Below, in pieces: positions 1 to 6,086 of a stretch of 7,284 bases of DNA (position 1 is its first letter; every line of letters begins with the position of its first letter). The notes under the pieces were generated by a model. It did no database searches. It was given only the letters and a program-made list of their open reading frames with translations, and was not told the DNA's origin. The DNA comes from Opitutia bacterium (GTDB taxonomy: Bacteria > Verrucomicrobiota > Verrucomicrobiia > Opitutales > Coraliomargaritaceae): assembly GCA_003503355.1 (NCBI GenBank), contig DOCS01000067.1, positions 1-7,284 on the forward strand, in the 5' to 3' direction. The position numbers and the translations under genes are program-made.

Positions 1-1935
1 ATAGCTTTTGAATGCGCTGACAGATATGGTAGTAGGCAGTGCCAGGTTGGCTGGCGGAGAGAGCTGCCACGCGAGTGTATGCTCCATACTAGCGGCGGTG
101 TTTTCGGTCTCGTGGAACAGCTTCCGCGTGCGGCGAATGAGTGTGTTGGGCTGTCCTAGAAACAGCAGGCGCGAGGGTTTGAGCGGCGTGTTGTCGTCTG
201 CGGATTGCGGCACCAGTATATCGATACGGCCTTGGCCTGTGGTGCGGCGGCGGCAGACAGCTTCCAGCAGATACGCATCGCGCGCGAAGCGTTGTGCGTT
301 GGTGCGTAGCCCCAGTTGCTCGCGCAGGGTTTCGGGCAGGAAGGCATCGCCGACGACCGATTCGGGCACGATGCTTTCGTTGAGCCCAGCGAGAATCAGG
401 TGCGGGGCGTCATTCCATAGGAGTTCAAGCCAGCCGAGTAAATCGTGCGCCTCTGCCGGCCGGTCGGGATAGACGCTGCTGCGTTTGAGGCTTTGGCGAA
501 ACGCCGAGCGGCTGAAGTCTTTAGGCAACTGTGGAAACAGACGTTGAGCCTCGGAGGCGTTTTCCAGGAGCTTGCGAATTGCCTCGGCGCGTTCTTTCCA
601 GGGGATGCTGGATTCGCTGTTCGTCTGTATTTGCTTGTTGGCGTAAATGTGTTGCAGCGCCTCGGCGAGTGCGTCGGGAAAGTTGCGCTGGGCCAATAGC
701 TTTGTGGCGAGCGCGTCGAGTTTGCTCAGTGCGCGGTGCAGTTCTGCGTTGCTGGACTTGCGTGCGGCGAAATGAATCAGCGCGGTGAGATCGGGCGCCA
801 GATGGTTTTCAAACAAGCGGTCGATGTTGCGTAGCAGCTCGTTGGTGGTCGGCTCCAGCTCCAGCCATTGCTGAATGTCTGGGTGTTGAAGCAGCGTGCG
901 TATAGTTGCGATGCCCGAATCTTCGCAGAGTTGGCAGAGTAACTCGGTGAGTCGGCCGACGCCGCCGATGTGAAGGGCTTGTCCTTCGGGATCGTAGCTG
1001 GCGATATTGGCTCGTTGCAATGTATCGACGACGATCGGGTTGAGCGTTGGATCCGCCAGTCCAAGCAGTACCGATTCGGGCGTCTTGTGGTGCAGCGATT
1101 GTGCGATGAAAGCGGCGGCTGCTTTGGGCGAGGCGACCGTTTGAAGGTGGCAGTGCCAGCCTTCTAAATCGAGCGCGCGCTGCGTCCAGTGATCGGTAAG
1201 GGGGCGGCCCCATTCATCGAACACGGCTTCGTCGGAACCGTAGATCCACACTTCAACTGGAACGCTTTCGGCGGCATGGCTGAGTGCGCGCAGCGGCAAT
1301 GGCTGTGGATCTGGACTGGCCGCGAGAATGATGCGCTGAATGTGCGCGGGGGCAGTGTAAGTGAGCGCGGCGTCGCGGCGGGCATGCTTGGGGTCTTGTA
1401 GTTCGCGGGTATTCAGCTGATCGAGGTAGAGGCCTTCGAGGCGCGCGAGTTGTCGCCAGCGCTCCGGTTCGTGTCCGGCTTCGGCGGTGCGTTGTGCGGC
1501 GATGGCGAAGTCGAGGCCCTCTTCGCCGAGCTCATTGCGCAGCTGCATAAGGCGCTGTGCCATGCCGATTTGCCACCCTGTGCTTTGCTCCGGGGCAATC
1601 GGGAACAGTGCTTCGAATTGTGTGCAGTCGATTGCGCCCAGCACCGTGACCCATGCGGCGGTCGCGCTTTCTTCGCTGGCGATGGCCTGATCTTTGATCG
1701 CTTGCCCGAGTAACACGTCCGGCGTCACGATTTCGGGCGGGAATAGTCCTCGGCCTTGTGCCACTAGTGACAGCGCCAGTGCTTCGCGCAAGCGGCGTCC
1801 CGATTGCACTGTGGGCACGATGACCAACTCGCTGCTCAGGTCTACAAAGTCACCGTGAGCGCCATCGAGCAGGCGTTGCGTGATTGCCGGAAGTAGGCGG
1901 AGGTTCCAGTCGAGCGTGTGGCGAGTTATTTTCAT
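1..1935 (-). CDS. AddB-like inactivated helicase / PD-(D/E)XK nuclease protein, 3' end cut by window
   Basis: An open frame of 645 codons runs from an ATG at 1935-1933 off the left edge without a stop. Residues 38-54 (VIVPTVQSGRRLREALA) occupy the place of the superfamily I helicase Walker A segment but have no GKT/GKS, as in AddB-type proteins whose helicase fold has lost ATP binding. Around residues 500-540 there is a UvrD/AddB-like C-terminal helicase block with APHLILAGLNE (GLNE at 517-520) and then FARDAYLLEA. PSRLLF follows at 587. The window ends in SVSAFKSY (638-645), the lead-in that in this family precedes a Cys-Pro and the RecB-type nuclease domain, so nuclease and probable Fe-S cysteines lie beyond base 1. 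Family role: double-strand break end processing, with an AddA-like UvrD helicase as the expected partner, often adjacent. No Shine-Dalgarno is visible. The family call is firm; AddB orthology is inferred. Confidence 0.85.
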   Translation of the reverse strand, partial: MKITRHTLDWNLRLLPAITQRLLDGAHGDFVDLSSELVIVPTVQSGRRLREALALSLVAQGRGLFPPEIVTPDVLLGQAIKDQAIASEESATAAWVTVLGAIDCTQFEALFPIAPEQSTGWQIGMAQRLMQLRNELGEEGLDFAIAAQRTAEAGHEPERWRQLARLEGLYLDQLNTRELQDPKHARRDAALTYTAPAHIQRIILAASPDPQPLPLRALSHAAESVPVEVWIYGSDEAVFDEWGRPLTDHWTQRALDLEGWHCHLQTVASPKAAAAFIAQSLHHKTPESVLLGLADPTLNPIVVDTLQRANIASYDPEGQALHIGGVGRLTELLCQLCEDSGIATIRTLLQHPDIQQWLELEPTTNELLRNIDRLFENHLAPDLTALIHFAARKSSNAELHRALSKLDALATKLLAQRNFPDALAEALQHIYANKQIQTNSESSIPWKERAEAIRKLLENASEAQRLFPQLPKDFSRSAFRQSLKRSSVYPDRPAEAHDLLGWLELLWNDAPHLILAGLNESIVPESVVGDAFLPETLREQLGLRTNAQRFARDAYLLEAVCRRRTTGQGRIDILVPQSADDNTPLKPSRLLFLGQPNTLIRRTRKLFHETENTAASMEHTLAWQLSPPANLALPTTISVSAFKSY

Positions 1936-2147
1936 GCTGTGTTCAGAATCGTATCAACGCTACACGTATTCAGAGCTAGCGAGGCGTTGAGAGCGTACAT
2001 GTGGGCATTTGCAGTTGAGAGGCAATCCGCAGGGATTTGCTGCAGCTTCTTCAGGCAGGTTGGATTCGTTCACTGCTGAGAATGGGTTATAGGGGCGATG
2101 TTTGTGCCGCATCGATGCGTGTCGCATCAGGGGTAAAGACTTTCGCT
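1936..2147. other. Intergenic region between the DUF1294 gene and the AddB-like gene
   Basis: About 212 nt without a convincing gene. It holds an imperfect hairpin at 2022-2040 (GCAATCC, loop GCAG, GGATTTGC with one bulged T), not followed by a T-run on either strand, so it is not a standard terminator. It also holds one copy of a 13-nt motif described separately. A weak minus-strand frame (2199-1960) crosses it but looks like chance. The AddB-like gene probably has its own promoter here, but I cannot point to a good -35/-10 pair. Confidence 0.5.
1948..1960 (-). repeat. 13-nt motif GCGTTGATACGAT before the AddB-like gene (copy 1)
   Basis: On the minus strand GCGTTGATACGAT ends 12 nt before the ATG at 1935. 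A second copy differing at one base (GCATTGATACGAT, 2554-2542) ends 4 nt before the ATG of the DUF1294 gene. Placement of both copies directly upstream of minus-strand starts suggests a shared control element or an old duplication. The function is not known. Confidence 0.45.
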
Positions 2148-2537
2148 TCAGTGTGCGAGACTTTGCAGTAGGTTCATCGCGTTTTTGAACAACTGCCATT
2201 CAAGCCAGTAATCAAGTGCCAGATATTGGTGTAGTATGACAATACTCCAGTAGGTTCGCTGATAACTTCGTTTGGCGGTTTTGTGGCGAAACTGTTGCTG
2301 TGCTACAAAAGCGGCAGGCCAGCCGCCGGCAAGTTCGAGCAGGTGCAGGGTGGCTTCGGAGACCCGCCTTCCCGCCATCTGAGCGCGACGTTTGTCTCGC
2401 CAGTAGGCGACGTATGTACTCAGTGAAATGACTACGAGGTAGCCGAGCGAGTGTCGCGTATCGATCGATTCAACTGTTTGCAGGAGCGCAAGCGTCGGAA
2501 GCAGTAACAGCAGTAACAACAGCAGGACTTTTTTCAT
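2148..2537 (-). CDS. DUF1294 family membrane protein
   Basis: A 129-residue protein. It opens MKKVLLLLLLLLLPTLALL, an extreme hydrophobic leader that is a signal-anchor or first membrane segment. A second hydrophobic stretch spans about 31-45, then the DUF1294 core: YWRDKRRAQ (46-53), a basic turn with RRVSE, LHLLELAGGWPAAFVAQQQFRHKTAK (65-89) and a final hydrophobic part around 97-110. The LxLLxLxGGWPGAxxAQxxFRHKTxK pattern defines the family. Its biochemical function is unknown; in other bacteria the domain occurs alone or fused to a cold-shock domain, and no such domain is present here. I chose the ATG at 2537 because it opens directly into lysines and the hydrophobic leader. An ATG at 2570 would prepend eleven polar residues unlike the family. 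The gene is 149 nt after the TPR gene, with no obvious promoter or ribosome-binding site. Confidence 0.85.
   Translation of the reverse strand: MKKVLLLLLLLLLPTLALLQTVESIDTRHSLGYLVVISLSTYVAYWRDKRRAQMAGRRVSEATLHLLELAGGWPAAFVAQQQFRHKTAKRSYQRTYWSIVILHQYLALDYWLEWQLFKNAMNLLQSLAH
2500..2517. repeat. Two tandem copies of AGCAGTAAC inside the poly-Leu leader
   Basis: On the plus strand AGCAGTAAC occurs twice in direct tandem, followed by the related AACAGCAGG. On the coding strand it encodes leucines of the ten-Leu run at the N-terminus of the DUF1294 protein. The 9-nt period is a multiple of three, so copy changes would lengthen or shorten the leucine run without a frameshift. Confidence 0.6.
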
Positions 2538-2541
2538 TCGG

Positions 2542-2554
2542 ATCGTATCAATGC
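2542..2554 (-). repeat. 13-nt motif GCATTGATACGAT before the DUF1294 gene (copy 2)
   Basis: Second copy of the motif at 1948-1960, with 12 of 13 bases identical, ending 4 nt before the ATG at 2537. Read as a -10 element, TACGAT would give an almost leaderless mRNA, but no good -35 lies 16-18 nt upstream of either copy, so I do not call it a promoter. Confidence 0.45.
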
Positions 2555-2623
2555 GCTGCGACGCACACACTTCGGGCTAGACGATTCTGATTTCGACGAC
2601 CTTCTCGGGTGACCGTTCGTAGG

Positions 2624-2645
2624 CAGCAAAGGTAGGAGCCTGCTG
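2624..2645. repeat. Small intergenic hairpin with a REP-like TAGGAGCCTGCTGG sequence
   Basis: CAGCA (2624-2628) pairs with TGCTG (2641-2645), with an inner GG/CC pair and a TAGGAG loop, in the 149-nt gap between the TPR and DUF1294 genes. No T-run follows on the minus strand, so it is not a canonical Rho-independent terminator. The GTAGGAGCCTGCT core recalls extragenic palindrome families in other bacteria, but one copy cannot show that it is repeated. Confidence 0.3.
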
Positions 2646-2686
2646 GTCGCTGCAGTTTGAGCCGCTAAAATACTCGACTGTGAGGG

Positions 2687-2992
2687 CTACAAATCTTCCA
2701 GAATGCCACGCAGTTCTTCGGCTGGATCGTCGTGATGTTGCGTCACCGCCAGTTGCAGGGCGTGCTCCAGAATCGGCTTGGCGCTGTCGGCCTGAGCGTG
2801 TTCTAGCAGCGCTTTGCCGAGTAGAATGCGTGGCAGCATCCAGTCATCGCGCGAATCGGCGCAGCGTTGTAAATGCGGGATCGATGCTTCGGTTGCACCT
2901 TCGTCATAAAGGGCTTGGCCGAGGCTGAAACGGAAGAGCATATTGTCGGGCTTGGCCTCGACTTTCGGAAGGAAGATTTCTGATTTTTTCAT
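2687..2992 (-). CDS. Small TPR-like repeat protein
   Basis: A 101-residue protein starting MKKSEIFLPKVEAKPDN. From residue 17 it reads like paired antiparallel TPR helices: DNMLFRFSLGQALYDEGATEASIPHLQRCAD, then DWMLPRILLGKALLEHAQADSAKPILEHALQLA, each with the small-residue spacing (LGxAL, then A/P-rich helix B) of tetratricopeptide repeats. The C-terminus is acidic (DDPAEELRGILEDL). There is no signal peptide or membrane segment, so it is probably a cytoplasmic protein-protein adaptor. The ATG at 2992 lies 4 nt past the phosphatase stop (TGA at 2999-2997), which argues for translational coupling. A longer version from 3022 would overlap the phosphatase and add MNHRGPQLEP, which does not look family-like. 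Partner and function are unknown; the phosphatase is the natural candidate partner. Confidence 0.8.
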   Translation of the reverse strand: MKKSEIFLPKVEAKPDNMLFRFSLGQALYDEGATEASIPHLQRCADSRDDWMLPRILLGKALLEHAQADSAKPILEHALQLAVTQHHDDPAEELRGILEDL

Positions 2993-2996
2993 TGGT

Positions 2997-3743
2997 TCAA
3001 GCTGTGGTCCGCGGTGATTCATTGATGAATATCACGATGACGGTAATGTTGTCGGGCCCTCCGTTGGCATTGGCGCTATCGACTAGTTTTTGGCTGATGG
3101 CTGCGGGGCTTTCGTTGAGTTGCAGGATCTGTTGGATTGCTTCCATCGAGACGACTTTATTCAGGCCATCTGTGCAGAGTAAGAGGCGGTCGCCGCTGCT
3201 GAGGGTGAGGCGAGTCTGTTTGACGCATAGTTCCGCTTCGAATTGTCCCAGGCACTGCGTCAGCGTGTGCGGGTACTCCGCGGGCATGATCTGGTGGGCG
3301 GTTTCACCCAGGCGGTCGATGAGCGCCTGTTCCATCGTGTGGTCGATGGTGATTTTTTCAAACTGGTGGCTATGTAAATGATACGCGGCGGAATCGCCCA
3401 CATGTCCGATCAGTAATTGATCACCGATGATTTGTGCGAGGGTGAGGGTGCTGCCCCAGCTTGTGAAGGGATGTGCCTCGACACCTTCTTTCGACACGAT
3501 GCGGTGGATGCCCATTATGGTTTCGCCGAGGTCCGCACGTTCTTCGGCGGCATCGATTTGCCTGTAAGTCTGTTGCAATAGCTCGACGATTCGCTGGCTG
3601 GCATCTCTGCCTCCAGGCAGGCCGCCGAGTCCATCTGCGACAGCAAATACTTGATGCGCTTCGTCGATCAGAAACGCGTCCTCGTTGGCATCGCGAACGT
3701 GGCCTGTGTCGGAGATGCCGTGTGATGAGAGCTGCATGTGCAT
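2997..3743 (-). CDS. PP2C-family protein serine/threonine phosphatase
   Basis: A 248-residue, single-domain cytoplasmic enzyme of normal length for bacterial Stp/PrpC phosphatases, which remove phosphate from Ser/Thr of proteins using two Mn/Mg ions. The motifs are complete and in order: RDANEDAF (17-24); ADGLGG (36-41) with metal ligand Asp37; WGSTLT (96-101); HVGDSAAY (114-121); LLLCTDGL (187-194) with Asp192; and GGPDNITVIV (228-237) with Asp231. All expected metal-binding aspartates are present, so it should be active. The start may be Met1 (3743) or Met3 (3737). The gene follows the Fe-S helicase stop after 33 nt and is followed 4 nt later by the TPR gene, suggesting one transcript. No Ser/Thr kinase is in the window, so its opposing kinase is elsewhere. 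Confidence 0.95.
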   Translation of the reverse strand: MHMQLSSHGISDTGHVRDANEDAFLIDEAHQVFAVADGLGGLPGGRDASQRIVELLQQTYRQIDAAEERADLGETIMGIHRIVSKEGVEAHPFTSWGSTLTLAQIIGDQLLIGHVGDSAAYHLHSHQFEKITIDHTMEQALIDRLGETAHQIMPAEYPHTLTQCLGQFEAELCVKQTRLTLSSGDRLLLCTDGLNKVVSMEAIQQILQLNESPAAISQKLVDSANANGGPDNITVIVIFINESPRTTA

Positions 3744-3776
3744 ATTAAACGAAACGGGTTGTTGTTTTTATTGAAA

Positions 3777-5852
3777 TCATTCGGCGGCAAACACCTGGCG
3801 GCGATTGTCGCGATTGAAACGCTGGAAGTCTGCTGTCGGCAGCGCATCCAGAAAGCGCTGGCCATAGGTCTTGGTTAATATGCGCGAGTCTAGGATCACG
3901 ATGTTGCCGGTGTCGGCGTGGCGACGGATGAGGCGGCCGATGCCTTGGCGGAATTTCACCAGCGCCTCGGGGACGGTCATTTCGGCGAACGGGTTGCCGC
4001 CGTGCGCCCGAATATACTCACTGCGGGCTTCGCTCACGGGGTGGCTCGGATTGTCAAATGGTAGGCGTGCGATGATGATCTGTGAGAGTGCCGGGCCGGG
4101 AACGTCGACGCCCGTCCAGAAGCTGTCGGTGCCAAATAGGATGCCATTGCCGGCTTGGCTAAACTGGCGGGTGAGCTCGCTGCGGTCGGTGCCATGCCCT
4201 TGGCTGAACAGCGGCCGCTTGATCTTTTGGAAAAAGCCTTCCGCGCGTTGGTGCACTTGGCGCAGGTCAAAGTGACTGGTAAACAGTACCAGCGTGCCGC
4301 CTTGGACGTTGCGGCTGAGCCAGCAAATCATGTTGGCCAAATAGTCGAGGTCGAGCCGCCCCTGGCCAGGTTCGGGTGTGGGGGCATCATTGGCGATGTA
4401 GACTCGGCAATTCTCTTCGTAGTTGAACGGTGAATCCTCGACTTGGGTCTCGGCGATTTCGCCCCCCACTTTTTGCTGAAAGCTGTCGATGCTGGTGCCG
4501 TCTGAGAGCGTGGCGCTGGTGAGAATGGCAGCCGTTTGACGGTTGAACAGTGCTTCGCGCAAATAAGGGGCCACATCGAGCGGAGCGCTGCGCAGGGTGA
4601 TCAGTTGGCCTTTCTTGCCGCCGCGTTCGAGCCAGTGCACATGGCCTTCTTCGGCCAAGGTGACGAAGCCGTTGATCGTGTCGCGGTAGCCGAGGATGCT
4701 GCGCCGGTGGTCCTTGAGTTCTTCCTGCACGCGCTCGTCATCGCTCTTTTGAATGATCGCTCCGAGGCGCTCGGCCACTTCCTTGAGCGGACCGGAGAGG
4801 ATGTTGTCGCAAAAGTCAGCCTCGTGGATGCGTAGAATCGAGCGCTTGGTCAGGAATGTGTCGCCCAGATAACTGAAAAATTCGCCCGCGGCCGCGATCG
4901 CGTTATCGACTGCGTCCTGGTCCCATTTCTGTCCGTGTTTACGCAGGATGCCGCGGTTTTTGCGCGGATTGTAGATCCGTTTCAGGGCGCGGTCCATCGC
5001 GTACGAGCTGACATTAATCCCGAAGTGGTCGGTTGCTATCGCGGGGATGCGGTGCGCTTCGTCGAGCACTACAAAGTCATCGGGCAGCAGGATGCCGCGG
5101 GCGTCGCCTTTGGGCGGCATGCCGGCATTGATCAACGCAAACAATAGGCTGTGGTTGACGATCACACAGTTGGACGACAGCAGCTGCTTGCGCGCGCGCT
5201 GATAGAAACAGACCGCCGGATTACAATTTTTTTTTGAGCAAGTCGAGCTGTCTGCATTGATCGCGTCCCACACGTCTGGCTGCGGGGAGGGAGAGAGCTC
5301 TTGCACGATGCCGTTTTTGCTGCTGGCCGACCATGTCGCCAAGCGTAGCAGTTCGGCCTTGGCATCGCTTTCGAGGAATTCGGTTTGCTTGGAGGACTGA
5401 GCCTCTTTGAGCGCATTTTTCAAGCGCGTCGTGCAGCAGTAGTTCCCCTTGCCGACCATCAGTGCAGTCTTGAAGCTGGCATAGCGTTTGAGCTCGGGGA
5501 CCGCGTTAAACAGTGTGCGGCAAATCTTGAGGTCCTTGCTGCGAATTTGCTCCTGTAAGGTGATGGTGTGACTGGATACGATCAGCGGGCGCTCACTGTC
5601 GACCGCATGAATGAGCCCTGGAATCAGGTAAGCCAGACTCTTGCCCACGCCAGTGCCTGCCTCGAAGAGGAGTGGTTGATTGCTCGCCAGTGCCTGAGCA
5701 GTCGCGATTGCCATGGCCGCTTGCTGAGGGCGGTGATCGAGCTCCAGGACGGTTTGTAAATGCCCGCCCTCGTTGAAAATCGACTCAACCAGCGCGACGA
5801 GGTAGCCTGGTGCGACTGGAGTGCCTCCTGCGTTTTCGATGAGTCCAATCAT
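3777..5852 (-). CDS. DinG/XPD-type Fe-S cluster DNA helicase
   Basis: A 691-residue superfamily II helicase of the DinG/YoaA/Rad3 family (COG1199-like), which unwinds DNA 5'-3' using ATP and a 4Fe-4S domain. Motifs: Q-like RPQQ (41-44); Walker A EAGTGVGKS (64-72); SSHTITLQEQI (93-103, motif Ia); Fe-S cysteines Cys140, Cys205, Cys210 and Cys215 in NYCC, TCSKKNC and VCFY, spaced as in DinG; VNHSLLF (232-238); DEAH box (264-267); LTSATL (444-449, motif III); GTDSFWTGVDVPG (574-586, motif V); and QGIGRLIRR (636-644, motif VI). All appear intact. There is no exonuclease domain at the N-terminus, unlike Firmicutes DinG. The ATG at 5852 is the only reasonable start. An A9 run encodes Ser206-Asn209 between two Fe-S ligands. 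Expected substrates are replication or repair intermediates such as D-loops, R-loops and G-quadruplexes, by family. It is the first gene of the minus-strand cluster and is divergent from ssb. Confidence 0.93.
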   Translation of the reverse strand: MIGLIENAGGTPVAPGYLVALVESIFNEGGHLQTVLELDHRPQQAAMAIATAQALASNQPLLFEAGTGVGKSLAYLIPGLIHAVDSERPLIVSSHTITLQEQIRSKDLKICRTLFNAVPELKRYASFKTALMVGKGNYCCTTRLKNALKEAQSSKQTEFLESDAKAELLRLATWSASSKNGIVQELSPSPQPDVWDAINADSSTCSKKNCNPAVCFYQRARKQLLSSNCVIVNHSLLFALINAGMPPKGDARGILLPDDFVVLDEAHRIPAIATDHFGINVSSYAMDRALKRIYNPRKNRGILRKHGQKWDQDAVDNAIAAAGEFFSYLGDTFLTKRSILRIHEADFCDNILSGPLKEVAERLGAIIQKSDDERVQEELKDHRRSILGYRDTINGFVTLAEEGHVHWLERGGKKGQLITLRSAPLDVAPYLREALFNRQTAAILTSATLSDGTSIDSFQQKVGGEIAETQVEDSPFNYEENCRVYIANDAPTPEPGQGRLDLDYLANMICWLSRNVQGGTLVLFTSHFDLRQVHQRAEGFFQKIKRPLFSQGHGTDRSELTRQFSQAGNGILFGTDSFWTGVDVPGPALSQIIIARLPFDNPSHPVSEARSEYIRAHGGNPFAEMTVPEALVKFRQGIGRLIRRHADTGNIVILDSRILTKTYGQRFLDALPTADFQRFNRDNRRQVFAAE
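5227..5235 (-). repeat. A9 homopolymer in the helicase Fe-S region
   Basis: Nine consecutive T on the plus strand, A9 on the coding strand, encode Ser206-Lys-Lys-Asn209 between Fe-S ligands Cys205 and Cys210. One extra A puts a TAA stop two codons later. One fewer A shifts into a frame that ends at 5162, about 20 residues on. Both products keep Walker A but lose the helicase core, so this is a potential slippage or phase-variation site. Confidence 0.75.
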
Positions 5853-5884
5853 GTGCTGTTGTGTGGTGGGGAAGTATTAAGGTC

Positions 5885-5897
5885 GAACAGCTGAACA
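5885..5897. promoter_or_regulatory. Direct repeat GAACA-GCT-GAACA upstream of the helicase
   Basis: GAACA occurs twice with an 8-nt period, 33 nt upstream of the helicase ATG. On the minus strand it reads TGTTC-AGCT-GTTCG, one half of the TGTTC-N4-GAACA type LexA operator that I recall for Verrucomicrobia, but with a non-palindromic second half. It is therefore a candidate regulator site or a degenerate LexA box, not an established one. Confidence 0.3.
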
Positions 5898-5959
5898 TGA
5901 ATACACTGGCGATGGAAGTCTGGATCGCAGCAAAGTGACAACGCGCTGGTATTTGTTTA

Positions 5960-5972
5960 ACAGCTGAGCTGT
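5960..5972. promoter_or_regulatory. Perfect 13-nt palindrome ACAGCT-G-AGCTGT
   Basis: Six-base arms around a single central base are too tight for an RNA hairpin but suited to a dimeric DNA-binding protein. It lies between two divergent genes, 108 nt from the helicase start and 185 nt from ssb, and shares AACAGCTGA with the 5885-5897 site. The regulator is unknown. Confidence 0.4.
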
Positions 5973-6032
5973 AGCAGTTTGTTTGCAAGTGGTGTATTGC
6001 TTTCGGCTGCCAAAATTGTTGCGTGCAATAAG

Positions 6033-6052
6033 TGGTGCTCGAAAAAGCACCA
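6033..6052. repeat. Perfect 7-bp hairpin TGGTGCT-CGAAAA-AGCACCA
   Basis: Seven complementary bases surround a six-base loop, ending 5 nt before the probable ssb -35 box. There is no T-run on either side, so it is not a standard terminator. It could be an operator, a structured leader of a longer transcript, or chance. Confidence 0.45.
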
Positions 6053-6057
6053 TCGAG

Positions 6058-6086
6058 TTGACCTGCTGCGGAAATGGGGGCATATT
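6058..6086 (+). promoter_or_regulatory. Probable sigma70-type promoter of ssb
   Basis: TTGACC (6058-6063, five of six to TTGACA) is followed at exactly 17 nt by CATATT (6081-6086, four of six to TATAAT). Transcription would begin near 6093, giving a leader of about 64 nt. TGACC in the -35 and GGTCA just after the -10 (6087-6091) form an inverted pair around the core promoter, a possible repressor site. A stem-loop (6092-6097 with 6106-6111) would sit at the very 5' end of the mRNA. Confidence 0.5.

Noticed and set aside
8..1713. Several plus-strand frames of up to 154 codons opposite the AddB-like gene.
   Set aside because: The minus strand has one uninterrupted 645-codon frame with family motifs. 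The plus-strand products are Arg/Ser/Cys-rich and look like shadow translations.
2022..2040. Hairpin GCAATCC-GCAG-GGATTTGC as a terminator of the DUF1294 gene.
   Set aside because: The stem is imperfect and no T-run follows on the minus strand (CTCTCAACTG instead).
1960..2199. Minus-strand frame of 79 codons overlapping the end of the DUF1294 gene.
   Set aside because: Composition is basic and low in hydrophobic core residues, with no recognisable motif. It overlaps a real gene by about 50 nt and has no start signal, so it is most likely chance.
2997..3022. Upstream ATG at 3022 for the TPR gene (adding MNHRGPQLEP).
   Set aside because: It would overlap the phosphatase stop region and adds unconserved-looking residues. 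The ATG at 2992, just past the TGA, is simpler.
4155..4835. Plus-strand open frames of 92-99 codons opposite the helicase gene.
   Set aside because: They are antisense shadows of a GC-rich gene whose own frame carries all helicase motifs.
5853..5985. Candidate minus-strand promoters for the helicase (TTGTCA near 5939-5944; TAATAC near 5874-5879).
   Set aside because: No -35/-10 pair with 16-18 nt spacing and acceptable matches could be assembled.
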